Shown here one piece after another: positions 9,720 through 22,735 of a stretch of 64,000 nucleotides of DNA; within the stretch, counting starts at the first letter, position 1; every line of letters starts with the position of its first letter. The stretch is taken from assembly GCF_040958095.1 (NCBI RefSeq), contig NC_091216.1, positions 6,410,069 through 6,474,068 of the forward strand, written 5' to 3'. Both the position numbers and the translations under genes were made by a program. Origin of the DNA: Procambarus clarkii (Eukaryota; Arthropoda; Malacostraca; Decapoda; Cambaridae). Under the pieces are notes generated by a model. The model did not search any database, was not told the DNA's origin, and was given only the letters and a program-made list of their open reading frames with translations.

Positions 9720-12700
9720 CCATCCCCCTAGCCTCCCACCTCTCCCTCCATCCCCCTAGCCTCCCACTTCTCCCTCCATCCCCCTAGCCCCCCACCTCTC
9801 CCTCCATCCCCCTAGCCTTCCGCCTCTCCCTCCATCCCCCTAGCCCCCCAATTCTCCCTCCATCCCCCTAGCCTCCCACCTCTCCCTCCATCCCACTAGC
9901 CTCCCACCTCGCCCTCCATCCCCCTAGCCCCCCAATTCTCCCTCCATCCCCCTAGCCTCCCACCTCTCCCTCCATCCCACTAGCCCCCCGCCTCTCCCTC
10001 CATCCCCCTAGCCCCCCACCTCTCCCTCCATCCCTCTAGCCCCCCACCTCTCTCTCCATCCCCCTAGCCTCCCACCTCTCCCTCCATCCCCCTAGCCTCC
10101 CACCATCCCCCTAGCCTCCCACCTCTCCCTCCATCCCCCTAGCCTACCACCATCCCCCTAGCCTCCCACCTCTCCCTCCATCCCCCTAGCCCCCCACCTC
10201 TCTCTCCATCCCCCTAGCCTCCCACCTCTCCCTCCATCCCCATAGCCCCCCACCTCTCCCTCCATCCCCCTGGCCCCCCACCTCTCCCTCCATCCCCCTA
10301 GCCCCTTAACTCTCCCTCCATCCCCCTAGCCCCCCACCTCTCCCACCATCCCCCTAGCCTCCCACCTCTCCCTCCATCCCCCTACCCCCACACCTCTCCC
10401 TCCATCCCCCTAGCCCCCCACCTCTCCCTCCATCCCCCTAGTCCCCCACCTCTCTCTCCATCCCCCTACCCTCCCACCTCTCCCTCCATCCCCCTAGCCC
10501 CCCACCTCTCCCTCCATCCCCCAAGCCCCCCACCTCTCTCTCCATCCCCCTAGCCTCCCACCTCTCCCTCCATCCCCCTAGCCCCCCACCTCTCCCTCCA
10601 TCCCCCCAGCCCCCCACCTCTCCCTCCATCCCCCTAGCCCCCCACCTCTCTCTCCATCCCCCTACCCTCCCATCTCTCCCTCCATCCCCCTAGCCTCCCA
10701 CCATCCCCCTAGCCTCCCACCTCTCCCTCCATCCCCCTAGCCCCCCACCTCTCCCTCCATCCCCCAAGCCCCCCACCTCTCTCTCCATCCCCCTAGCCTC
10801 CCACCTCTCCCTCCATCCCCCTAGCCCCCCGCCTCTCCCTCCATCCCCCTAGCCCCCCACCTCTCCCTCCATCCCCCTAGCCCCCCACCTCTCTCTCCAT
10901 CCCCCTAGCCTCCCACCTCTCCCTCCATCCCCCTAGCCTCCCACCATCCCCCTAGCCTCCCACCTCTCCCTCCATCCCCCTAGCCTACCACCATCCCCCT
11001 AGCCTCCCACCTCTCCCTCTATCCCCCTAGCCTCCCTCCATCCCCCTAGCCCCCCACCTCTCTCTCCATCCCCCTAGCCTCCCACCTCTCCCTCCATCCC
11101 CCTAGCCCCCCACCTCTCCCTCCATCCCCCTGGCCCCCCACCTCTCCCTCCATCCCCCTAGCCCCTTAACTCTCCCTCCATCCCCCTAGCCCCCCACCTC
11201 TCCCACCATCCCCCTAGCCTCCCACCTCTCCCTCCATCCCCCTAGCCCCACACCTCTCCCTCCATCCCCCTAGCCCCCCACCTCTCCCTCCATCCCCCTA
11301 GTCCCCCACCTCTCTCTCCATCCCCCTACCCTCCCACCTCTCCCTCCATCCCCGTGGCCCCCCACCTCTCCCTCCATCCCCCTAGCCTCCCACCTCTCCC
11401 TCCATCCCCTTAGCCTCCCACCTCTCCCTCCATCCCCCTAGCCTCCCACCTCTCCCTCCATCCCCCAAGCCCCCCACCTCTCCCTCCATCTCCCTAGCCT
11501 CCCACCTCTCCCTCCATCCCCCTAGCCTCCAACCTCTCTCTCCATCCCCCTACCCTCCCACCTCTTCCTCCATCCCCCTAGCCCCCCACCTCTCCCTCCA
11601 TCTCCCTAGCCCCCCACCTCTCCCTCCATCTCCCTAGCCCCCCCCCACCTCTCTCTCCATCCCCCTAGCCCCCTGCCTCTCCCTCCATCCCCCTAGCCTC
11701 CCACCTCTCCCTCCATCCCCCTAGCCTCCCTCCATCCCCCTAGCCCCTCACTTCTCTCTCCATCCCCCTAGCCTCCCACCTCTCCCTCCATCCCCCTAGC
11801 CCCCCACCTCTCCCTCCATCCCCCTAGACCCCCACCTCTCCCTTCATCCCCCTAGCTTCCCACCTCTCCCTCCATCCCCCTAGCCTCCCTCCATCCCCCT
11901 AGCCCCCCACCTCTCTCTCCATCCCCCTAGCCTCCCACCTCTCCCTCCATCCCCCTAGCCTCCCACCTCTCCCTCCATCCCCCTAGCCCCCCACCTCTCC
12001 CTCCATCCCCCTAGCCCCCCACCTCTCCCTCCATCACCCTAGCCTCCCACTTCTCCCTCCATCCCCCCTAGCCTCCCTCCATCCTTCTAGCCTCCCTCCA
12101 TCCCCCTAGCCTCCCACCTCTCCCTCCATCCCCCTAGCCTCCCTCCATCCCCCTAGCCTTCCGCCTCTCCCTCCATCCCCCTAGCCTCCTACCTCTCCCT
12201 CCATCCCCCTAGCCCCCCACCTCTCCCTCCATCCCCCTAGCCCCCCACCTCTCCCTCCAAACCCCTAGCCTTCCGCCTCTCCCTCCATCCCCCTAGCCTC
12301 CCACCTCTCCCTCCATCCCCCTAGCCCCCCACCTCTCCCTCCATCCCCCTAGCCCCCCACCTCCCCCTCCATCCCCCTAGCCTTCCGCCTCTCCCTCCAT
12401 CCCCCTAGCCTCCCACCTCTCCCTCCATCCCCCTAGCCTCCCACCTCTCCCTCCTTCCCCCTAGCCTCCTACATCTCCCTCCATCCCCCTAGCCCCCCAT
12501 CTCTCTCTCCATCCCCCTAGCCTCCCACCTCTCCCTCCATCCCCCCAGCCTCCCACCTCTCCCTCCATCCCCCTAGCCCCCCACCTCTCCCTCCATCCCC
12601 CAAGCCCCCCACCTCTCTCTCCCTCCCCCTAGCCTCCCACCTCTCCCTCCATCCCCCTAGCCCCCCACCTCTCCCTCCATCCCCCCAGCCCCCCACCTCT

Positions 12701-15700
12701 CCCTCCATCCCCCTAGCCCCCCACCTCTCTCTCCATCCCCCTAGCCCCCCGCCTCTCCCTCCATCCTCCTAGCCTCCCACCTCTCCCTCCATCCCCCTAG
12801 CCTCCCACCTCTCCCTCCATCCCCCTAGCCTCCCACCTCTCCGTCCATCCCCCTAGCCTCCCACCTCTCTCTCCATCCCCCTAGCCTCCCACCTCTCCCT
12901 CCATCCCCCTAGCCCCCCTCCTCTCCCTCCAACACCCTAGCCCCCCATCTCTCTCTCCATCCCTCTAGCCTCCCACCTTTCCCTCCATCCCCCTAGCCCC
13001 CCACCTCTCTCTCCATCCCCCTAGCCCCCCACCTCTCCCTCCATCCCCCTAGCCTCCCACCTCTCCCTCCATCCCCCTTGCCCCCCGCCTCTCCCTCCAT
13101 CACCCTAGCCTCCCACCTCTCCCTCCATACCCCTAGCCTCCCACCTCTCCCTCCATCCCCCTAGCCCCCCACCTCTCTCTCCATCCCCTAGCCTCCCACC
13201 TCTCCCTCCATCCCCCTAGCCTCCCACCTCTCCCTCCATCCCCCTAGCCCCCCACCTCTCCCTCCATCCCCTTAGCCCCCCACCTCTCTCTCCATCCCCC
13301 TAGCCTCCCACCTCTCCCTCCATCCCCCTAGCCTCCCACCTCTCCCTCCATCCCCCTAGCCCCCCACCTCTCTCTCCATCCCCCTAGCCCCCCTCCTCTC
13401 CCTCCATCCCCCTAGCCTCCCACCTCTCTCTCCATCCCCCTAGCCTCACACCTCTCCCTCCATCCCCCTAGCCCCCCACCTCTCCCTCCATCCCCCTAGC
13501 CCCCCACCTCTCCCTCCATCCGCCTAGCCCCCCACCTCTCTCTCCATCCCCCTAGCCCCCCGCCTCTCCCTCCATCCCCCTAGCCTCCCATTTCTCCCTC
13601 TATCCCCCTAGCCTCCCACCTCTCCCTCCATCCCCCTAGCCTCCCACCTCTCCCTCCATCCCCCTAGCCTCTCACCTCTCCCTCCATCCCCCTAGCCCCC
13701 CACCTCTCTCTCCATCCCCCTAGCCTCCCACCTCTCTCTCCATCCCCCTAGCCTCCCACCTCTTCCTCCATCCCCCTAGCCCCCCACCTCTCCCTCCATC
13801 TCCCTAGCCCCCCACCTCTCCCTCCATCCCCCTAGCCCCCCCACCTCTCTCTCCATCCCTTTATCCCCCCGCCTCTCCCTCCATCCCCCTAGCCTCCCAC
13901 CATCCCCCTAGCCCCCCACCTCTCTCTCCATCCCCCTAGCCCCCCACCTCTCCCTCCATCCCCCTAGACCCCCACCTCTCCCTCCATCCCCCTAGCCTCC
14001 CACCTCTCCCTCCATCCCCCTAGCCCCCCGCCTCTCCCTCCATCCCCCTAGTCCGCCACCTCTCCCTCCATCCCCCTAGCCCCCCACCTCTCTCTCCATC
14101 CCCCTAGCCTCCCACCTCTCCCTCCATCCCCCTAGCCTCCCACCATCCCCCTAGCCTCCCACCTCTCCCTCCATCCCCCTAGCCTACCACCATCCCCCTA
14201 GCCTCCCACCTCTCCCTCCATCCCCCTAGCCTCCCTCCATCCCCCTAGCCCCCCACCTCTCTCTCCATCCCCCTAGCCTCCCACCTCTCCCTCCATCCCC
14301 CTAGCCCCCCACCTCTCCCTCCATCCCCCTGGCCCCCCACCTCTCCCTCCATCCCCCTAGCCCCTTAACTCTCCCTCCATCCCCCTAGCCCCCCACCTCT
14401 CCCACCATCCCCCTAGCCTCCCACCTCTCCCTCCATCCCCCTAGCCCCACACCTCTCCCTCCATCCCCCTAGCCCCCCACCTCTCCCTCCATCCCCCTAG
14501 TCCCCCACCTCTCTCTCCATCCCCCTACCCTCCCACCTCTCCCTCCATCCCCGTGGCCCCCCACCTCTCCCTCCATCCCCCTAGCCCCCCACCTCTCCCT
14601 CCATCCCCCAAGCCCCCCACCTCTCTCTCCATCCCCCTAGCCTCCCACCTCTCCCTCCATCCCCCTAGCCCCCCGCCTCTCCCTCCATCCCCCTAGCCCC
14701 CCACCTCTCCCTCCATCCCCCTAGCCCCCCACCTCTCTCTCCATCCCCCTAGCCTCCCACCTTTCCCTCCATCCCCCTAGCCTCCCACCATCCCCCTAGC
14801 CTCCCACCTCTCCCTCCATCCCCCTAGCCTACCACCATCCCCCTAGCCTCCCACCTCTCCCTCCATCCCCCTAGCGTCCCTCCATCCCCCTAGCCCCCCA
14901 CCTCTCTCTCCATCCCCCTAGCCTCCCACCTCTCCCTCCATCCCCCTAGCCCCCCACCTCTCCCTCCATCCCCCTGGCCCCCCACCTCTCCCTCCATCCC
15001 CCTAGCCCCTTAACTCTCCCTCCATCCCCCTAGCCCCCCACCTCTCCCACCATCCCCCTAGCCTCCCACCTCTCCCTCCATCCCCCTAGCCCCACACCTC
15101 TCCCTCCATCCCCCTAGCCCCCCACCTCTCCCTCCATCCCCCTAGTCCCCCACCTCTCTCTCCATCCCCCTACCCTCCCACCTCTCCCTCCATCCCCGTG
15201 GCCCCCCACCTCTCCCTCCATCCCCCTAGCCTCCCACCTCTCCCTCCATCCCCTTAGCCTCCCACCTCTCCCTCCATCCCCCTAGCCTCCCACCTCTCTC
15301 TCCATCCCCCAAGCCCCCCACCTCTCCCTCCATCTCCCTAGCCTCCCACCTCTCCCTCCATCCCCCTAGCCTCCCACCTCTCTCTCCATCCCCCTACCCT
15401 CCCACCTCTTCCTCCATCCCCCTAGCCCCCCACCTCTCCCTCCATCTCCCTAGCCCCCCACCTCTCCCTCCATCTCCCTAGCCCCCCCACCTCTCTCTCC
15501 ATCCCCCTAGCCCCCTGCCTCTCCCTCCATCCCCCTAGCCTCCCACCTCTCCCTCCATCCCCCTAGCCTCCCTCCATCCCCCTAGCCCCTCACTTCTCTC
15601 TCCATCCCCCTAGCCTCCCACCTCTCCCTCCATCCCCCTAGCCCCCCACCTCTCCCTCCATCCCCCTAGACCCCCACCTCTCCCTTCATCCCCCTAGCTT

Positions 15701-18700
15701 CCCACCTCTCCCTCCATCCCCCTAGCCTCCCTCCATCCCCCTAGCCCCCCACCTCTCTCTCCATCCCCCTAGCCTCCCACCTCTCCCTCCATCCCCCTAG
15801 CCTCCCACCTCTCCCTCCATCCCCCTAGCCCCCCACCTCTCCCTCCATCCCCCTAGCCCCCCACCTCTCCCTCCATCACCCTAGCCTCCCACTTCTCCCT
15901 CCATCCCCCCTAGCCTCCCTCCATCCTTCTAGCCTCCCTCCATCCCCCTAGCCTCCCACCTCTCCCTCCATCCCCCTAGCCTCCCTCCATCCCCCTAGCC
16001 TTCCGCCTCTCCCTCCATCCCCCTAGCCTCCTACCTCTCCCTCCATCCCCCTAGCCCCCCACCTCTCCCTCCATCCCCCTAGCCCCCCACCTCTCCCTCC
16101 AAACCCCTAGCCTTCCGCCTCTCCCTCCATCCCCCTAGCCTCCCACCTCTCCCTCCATCCCCCTAGCCCCCCACCTCTCCCTCCATCCCCCTAGCCCCCC
16201 ACCTCTCCCTCCATCCCCCTAGCCTTCCGCCTCTCCCTCCATCCCCCTAGCCTCCCACCTCTCCCTCCATCCCCCTAGCCTCCCACCTCTCCCTCCTTCC
16301 CCCTAGCCTCCTACATCTCCCTCCATCCCCCTAGCCCCCCATCTCTCTCTCCATCCCCCTAGCCTCCCACCTCTCCCTCCATCCCCCCAGCCTCCCACCT
16401 CTCCCTCCATCCCCCTAGCCCCCACCTCTCCCTCCATCCCCCAAGCCCCCACCTCTCTCTCCATCCCCCTAGCCTCCCACCTCTCCCTCCATCCCCCTAG
16501 CCCCCCACCTCTCCCTCCATCCCCCCAGCCCCCCACCTCTCCCTCCATCCCCCTAGCCCCCCACCTCTCTCTCCATCCCCCTAGCCCCCCGCCTCTCCCT
16601 CCATCCTCCTAGCCTCCCACCTCTCCCTCCATCCCCCTAGCCTCCCACCTCTCCCTCCATCCCCCTAGCCTCCCACCTCTCCGTCCATCCCCCTAGCCTC
16701 CCACCTCTCTCTCCATCCCCCTAGCCTCCCACCTCTCTCTCCATCCCCCTAGCCCCCCTCCTCTCCCACCAACACCCTAGCCCCCCATCTCTCTCTCCAT
16801 CCCTCTAGCCTCCCACCTTTCCATCCATCCCCCTAGCCCCCCACCTCTCTCTCCATCCCCCTAGCCCCCCACCTCTCCCTCCATCCCCCTAGCCTCCCAC
16901 CTCTCCCTCCATCCCCCTTGCCCCCCGCCTCTCCCTCCATCACCCTAGCCTCCCACCTCTCCCTCCATACCCCTAGCCTCCCACCTCTCCCTCCATCCCC
17001 CTAGCCCCCCACCTCTCTCTCCATCCCCTAGCCTCCCACCTCTCCCTCCATCCCCCTAGCCTCCCACCTCTCCCTCCATCCCCCCTAGCCCCCCACCTCT
17101 CCCTCCATCCCCTTAGCCCCCCACCTCTCTCTCCATCCCCCTAGCCTCCCACCTCTCCCTCCATCCCCCTAGCCTCCCACCTCTCCCTCCATCCCCCTAG
17201 CCCCCCACCTCTCTCTCCATCCCCCTAGCCCCCACCTCTCCCTCCATCCCCCTAGCCTCCCACCTCTCTCTCCATCCCCCTAGCCTCACACCTCTCCCTC
17301 CATCCCCCTAGCCCCCCACCTCTCCCTCCATCCCCCTAGCCCCCCACCTCTCCCTCCATCCGCCTAGCCCCCCACCTCTCTCTCCATCCCCCTAGCCCCC
17401 CGCCTCTCCCTCCATCCCCCTAGCCTCCCATTTCTCCCTCTATCCCCCTAGCCTCCCACCTCTCCCTCCATCCCCCTAGCCTCCCACCTCTCCCTCCATC
17501 CCCCTAGCCTCCCACCTCTCCCTCCATCCCCCTAGCCCCCACCTCTCTCTCCATCCCCCTAGCCTCCCACCTCTCTCTCCATCCCCCTAGCCTCCCACCT
17601 CTTCCTCCATCCCCCTAGCCCCCCACCTCTCCCTCCATCTCCCTAGCCCCCCACCTCTCCCTCCATCCCCCTAGCCCCCCCACCTCTCTCTCCATCCCCT
17701 TATCCCCCCGCCTCTCCCTCCATCCCCCTAGGCTCCCACCATCCCCCTAGCCCCCCACCTCTCTCTCCATCCCCCTAGCCCCCCACCTCTCCCTCCATCC
17801 CCCTAGACCCCCACCTCTCCCTCCATCCCCCTAGCCTCCCACCTCTCCCTCCATCCCCCTAGCCCCCCGCCTCTCCCTCCATCCCCCTAGTCCGCCACCT
17901 CTCCCTCCATCCCCCTAGCCCCCCACCTCTCTCTCCATCCCCCTAGCCTCCCACCTCTCCCTCCATCCCCCTAGCCTCCCACCATCCCCCTAGCCTCCCA
18001 CCTCTCCCTCCATCCCCCTAGCCTACCACCATCCCCCTAGCCTCCCACCTCTCCCTCCATCCCCCTAGCCTCCCTCCATCCCCCTAGCCCCCCACCTCTC
18101 TCTCCATCCCCCTAGCCTCCCACCTCTCCCTCCATCCCCCTAGCCCCCCACCTCTCCCTCCATCCCCCTGGCCCCCCACCTCTCCCTCCATCCCTCTAGC
18201 CCCTTAACTCTCCCTCCATCCCCCTAGCCCCCCACCTCTCCCACCATCCCCCTAGCCTCCCACCTCTCCCTCCATCCCCCTAGCCCCACACCTCTCCCTC
18301 CATCCCCCTAGCCCCCCACCTCTCCCTCCATCCCCCTAGTCCCCCACCTCTCTCTCCATCCCCCTACCCTCCCACCTCTCCCTCCATCCCCGTGGCCCCC
18401 CACCTCTCCCTCCATCCCCCTAGCCTCCCACCTCTCCCTCCATCCCCTTAGCCTCCCACCTCTCCCTCCATCCCCCTAGCCTCCCACCTCTCCCTCCATC
18501 CCCCAAGCCCCCACCTCTCCCTCCATCTCCCTAGCCTCCCACCTCTCCCTCCATCCCCCTAGCCTCCCACCTCTCCCTCCATCCCCCTAGCCTCCCACCT
18601 CTCTCTCCATCCCCCTAGCCTCCCACCTCTTCCTCCATCCCCCTAGCCCCCCACCTCTCCCTCCATCTCCCTAGCCCCCCACCTCTCCCTCCATCCCCCT

Positions 18701-21700
18701 AGCCCCCCCACCTCTCTCTCCATCCCCCTAGCCCCCTGCCTCTCCCTCCATCCCCCTAGCCTCCCACCTCTCCCTCCATCCCCCTAGCCTCCCTCCATCC
18801 CCCTAGCCCCTCACTTCTCTCTCCATCCCCCTAGCCTCCCACCTCTCCCTCCATCCCCCTAGCCCCCCACCTCTTCCTCCATCCCCCTAGACCCCCACCT
18901 CTCCCTCCATCCCCCTAGCTTCCCGCCTCTCCCTCCATCCCCCTAGCCTCCCTCCATCCCCCTAGCCCCCCACCTCTCTCTCCATCCCCCTAGCCTCCCA
19001 CCTCTCCTTCCATCCCCCTAGCCTCCCACCTCTCCCTCCATCCCCCTAGCCCCCCACCTCTCCCTCCATCCCCCTAGCCCCCACCTCTCCCTCCATCACC
19101 CTAGCCTCCCACTTCTCCCTCCATCCCCCTAGCCTCCCTCCATCCTTCTAGCCTCCCTCCATCCCCCTAGCCTCCCACCTCTCCCTCCATCCCCCTAGCC
19201 TCCCTCCATCCCCCTAGCCTTCCGCCTCTCCCTCCATCCCCCTAGCCTCCTACCTCTCCCTCCATCCCCCTAGCCCCCCACCTCTCCCTCCATCCCCCTA
19301 GCCCCCCACCTCTCCCTCCAAACCCCTACCCTTCCGCCTCTCCCTCCATCCCCCTAGCCTCCCACCTCTCCCTCCATCTCCCTAGCCCCCCACCTCTCCC
19401 TCCATCCCCCTAGCCCCCCACCTCCCCCTCCATCCCCCTAGCCTTCCGCCTCTCCCTCCATCCCCCTAGCCTCCCACCTCTCCCTCCATCCCCCTAGCCT
19501 CCCACCTCTCCCTCCTTCCCCCTAGCCTCCTACATCTCCCTCCATCCCCCTAGCCCCCCATCTCTCTCTCCATCCCCCTAGCCTCCCACCTCTCCCTCCA
19601 TCCCCCTAGCCTCCCACCTCTCCCTCCATCCCCCTAGCCCCCCACCTCTCCCTCCATCCCCCAAGCCCCCCACCTCTCTCTCCATCCCCCTAGCCTCCCA
19701 CCTCTCCCTCCATCCCCCTAGCCCCCCACCTCTCCCTCCATCCCCCCAGCCCCCCACCTCTCCCTCCATCTCCCTAGCCCCCCACCTCTCTCTCCATCCC
19801 CCTAGCCCCCCGCCTCTCCCTCCATCCTCCTAGCCTCCCACCTCTCCCTCCATCCCCCTAGCCTCCCAGCTCTCCCTCCATCCCCCTAGCCTCCCACCTC
19901 TCCGTCCATCCCCCTAGCCTCCCACCTCTCTCTCCATCCCCCTAGCCTCCCACCTCTCTCTCCATCCCCCTAGCCCCCCTCCTCTCCCTCCAACCCCCTA
20001 GCCTCCCATCTCTCTCTCCATCCCTCTAGCCTCCCACCTTTCCCTCCATCCCCCTAGCCCCCCACCTCTCTCTCCATCCCCCTAGCCCCCCACCTCTCCC
20101 TCCATCCCCCTAGCCTCCCACCTCTCCCTCCATCCCCCTAGCCCCCCGCCTCTCTCTCCATCACCCTAGCCTCCAACCTCTCCCTCCATACCCCTAGCCT
20201 CCCACCTCTCCCTCCATCCCCCTAGCTCCCTACCTCTCTCTCCATCCCCTAGCCTCCCACCTCTCCCTCCATCCCCCTAGCCTCCCACCTCTCCCTCCAT
20301 CCCCCTAGCCCCCCACCTCTCCCTCCATCCCCTTAGCCCCCCACCTTTTTCTCCATCCCCCTAGCCTCCCACCTCTCCCTCCATCCCCCTAGCCTCCCAC
20401 CTCTCCCTCCATCCCCCTAGCCCCCAACCTCTCTCTCCATCCCCCTAGCCCCCCACCTCTCCCTCCATCCCCCTAGCCTCCCACCTCTCTCTCCATCCCC
20501 CTAGCCTCACACCTCTCCCTCCATCCCCCTAGCCCCCCACCTCTCCCTCCATCCCCCTAGCCCCCCACCTCTCCCTCCATCCGCCTAGCCCCCCACCTCT
20601 CTCTCCATCCCCCTAGCCCCCCGCCTCTCCCTCCATCCCCCTAGCCTCCCATTTCTCCCTCCATCCCCCTAGCCTCCCACCTCTCCCTCCATCCCCCTAG
20701 CCTCCCACCTCTCCCTCCATCCCCCTAGCCTCTCACCTCTCCCTCCATCCCCCTAGCCCCCCACCTCTCTCTCCATCCCCCTAGCCTCCCACCTCTCTCT
20801 CCATCCCCCTAGCCTCCCACCTCTTCCTCCATCCCCCTAGCCCCCCACCTCTCCCTCCATCTCCCTAGCCCCCCACCTCTCCCTCCATCCCCCTAGCCCC
20901 CCCACCTCTCTCTCCATCCCCCTATCCCCCCGCCTCTCCCTCCATCCCCCTAGCCTCCCACCATCCCCCTAGCCCCCCACCTCTCTCTCCATCCCCCTAG
21001 CCCCCCACCTCTCCCTCCATCCCCCTAGACCCCCACCTCTCCCTCCACCCCCCTAGCCTCCCACCTCTCCCTCCATCCCCCTAGCCCCCCGCCTCTCCCT
21101 CCATCCCCCTAGCCTCCCACCTCTCCCTCCATCCCCCTAGCCTCCCTCCATCCCCCTAGCCCCCCACCTCTCTCTCCATCCCCCTAGCCAACCACCTCTC
21201 CCTCCATCTCCCTAGACCCCCACCTCTCCCTCCATCCCCCTAGCCTCCCACCTCTCCCTCCATCCCCCTAGCCCCCCACCTCTCCCTCCTTCCCCCTAGC
21301 CCCCCACCTCTCCCTCCATCCCCCTAGCCCCACACCTCTCCCTCCATCCCCCTAGCCTCCCACTTCTCCCTCCATCCCCCTAGCCTCCCTCCATCCCCCT
21401 AGCCTCCCTCCATCCCCCTAGCCTCCCACCTCTCCCTCCATCTCCCTAGCCTCCCTCCATCCCCCTAGCCTTCCGCCTCTCCCTCCATCCCCCTAGCCTC
21501 CTACCTCTCCCTCCATCCCCCTAGCCCCCCACCTCTCCCTCCATCCCCCTAGCCTCCTACCTCTCCCTCCATCCCCCTAGCCCCCCACCTCTCCCTCCAT
21601 TCCCCTAGCCCCCCACCTCTCCCTCCAAACCCCTAGCCTTCCGCCTCTCCCTCCATCCCCCTAGCCTCCCACCTCTCCCTCCATCCCCCTAGCTTTCCGC

Positions 21701-22735
21701 CTCTCCCTCCATCCCCCTAGCCTCCCACCTCTCCCTCCATCCTCCTAGCCCCCCCACCTCTCCCTCCATCCCCCTAACTTTCCGCCTCTCCCTCCATCCC
21801 CCTAGCCTCCCACCTCTCCCTCCATCCCCCTAGCCTCCCACCTCTCCCTCCATCCCCCTAGCCCCACACCTCTCCCTCCATCCCCCTAGCCCCACACCTC
21901 TCCCTCCATCCCCCAGCCTCCCGCCTCTCCCTCCATCCCCCAGCCTCCCACCTCTCCCTCCATCCCCCAGCCTCCCGCCTCTCCCTCCATCCCCCAGCCT
22001 CCCACCTCTCCCTCCATCCCCCAACCTCCCGCCTCTCCCTCCATCCCCCTAGCCTCCCACCTCTCCCTCCATCCCCTAGCCTCCCACCTCTCCCTCCATC
22101 CCCCAGCCTCCCGCCTCTCCCTCCATCCCCCTAGCCTCCCACCTCTCCCTCCATCCCCCTAGCCTCCCACCTCTCCCTCCATCCCCCTAGCCTCCCACCT
22201 CTCCCTCCATCCCCCTAGCCCCACACCTCTCCCTCCATCCCCCTAGCCCCACACCTCTCCCTCCATCCCCCAGCCTCCCACCTCTCCCTCCATCCCCCAG
22301 CCTCCCGCATCTCCCTCCATCCCCCTATCCTCCCACCTCTCCCTCCATCCCCCAGCCTCCCGCCTCTCCCTCCATCCCCCTAGCCTCCCACCTCTCCCTC
22401 CATCCCCCTAGCCTCCCACCTCTCCCTCCATCCCCCTAGCCTCCCACCTCTCCCTCCATCCCCCTAGCCCCACAATTCTCCCTCCATCCCCCTAGCCCCA
22501 CACCTCTCCCTCCATCCCCCAGCCTCCAGCCTCTCCCTCCATCCCCCAGCCTCCCACCTCTCCCTCCATCCCCCAGCCTCCCGCCTCTCCCTCCATCCCC
22601 CAGCCTCCCACCTCTCCCTCCATCCCCCAGCCTCCCGCCTCTCCCTCCATCCCCCTAGCCTCCCACCTCTACCTCCATCCCCCAGCCTCCCACCTCTCCC
22701 TCCATCCCCCAGCCTCCCACCTCTCCCTCCATCCC
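9720..22735. repeat. 13-kb pyrimidine-rich satellite, 28-bp unit with higher-order blocks
   Basis: About 465 units on the theme CCCCCTAGCCTCCCACC plus TCTCCCTCCAT, almost free of G on the plus strand. Units vary (GCCCCCCA, CTCTCTCTCC, TTCCGCC, 11-bp deletions giving CCTCCCTCC). Rare variants mark higher-order copies. CCCCTTAAC occurs at about 10302, 11162, 14361, 15006 and 18200, and the CTCCTACATCTCC variant at about 12467, 16309 and 19527. Spacings are ~3.84 kb (11162 to 15006, 14361 to 18200, 12467 to 16309) and ~3.22 kb (16309 to 19527). The last ~800 bp (from ~21.9 kb) are a more uniform, younger-looking patch lacking the TA of CTAG. No coding evidence. Confidence 0.97.

Noticed and set aside
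10438..22024. Minus-strand frames rich in Gly/Glu/Arg (RGG-like repeats)
   Set aside because: Products of the 28-bp pyrimidine satellite. They recur at the higher-order spacing and have no other coding signs.
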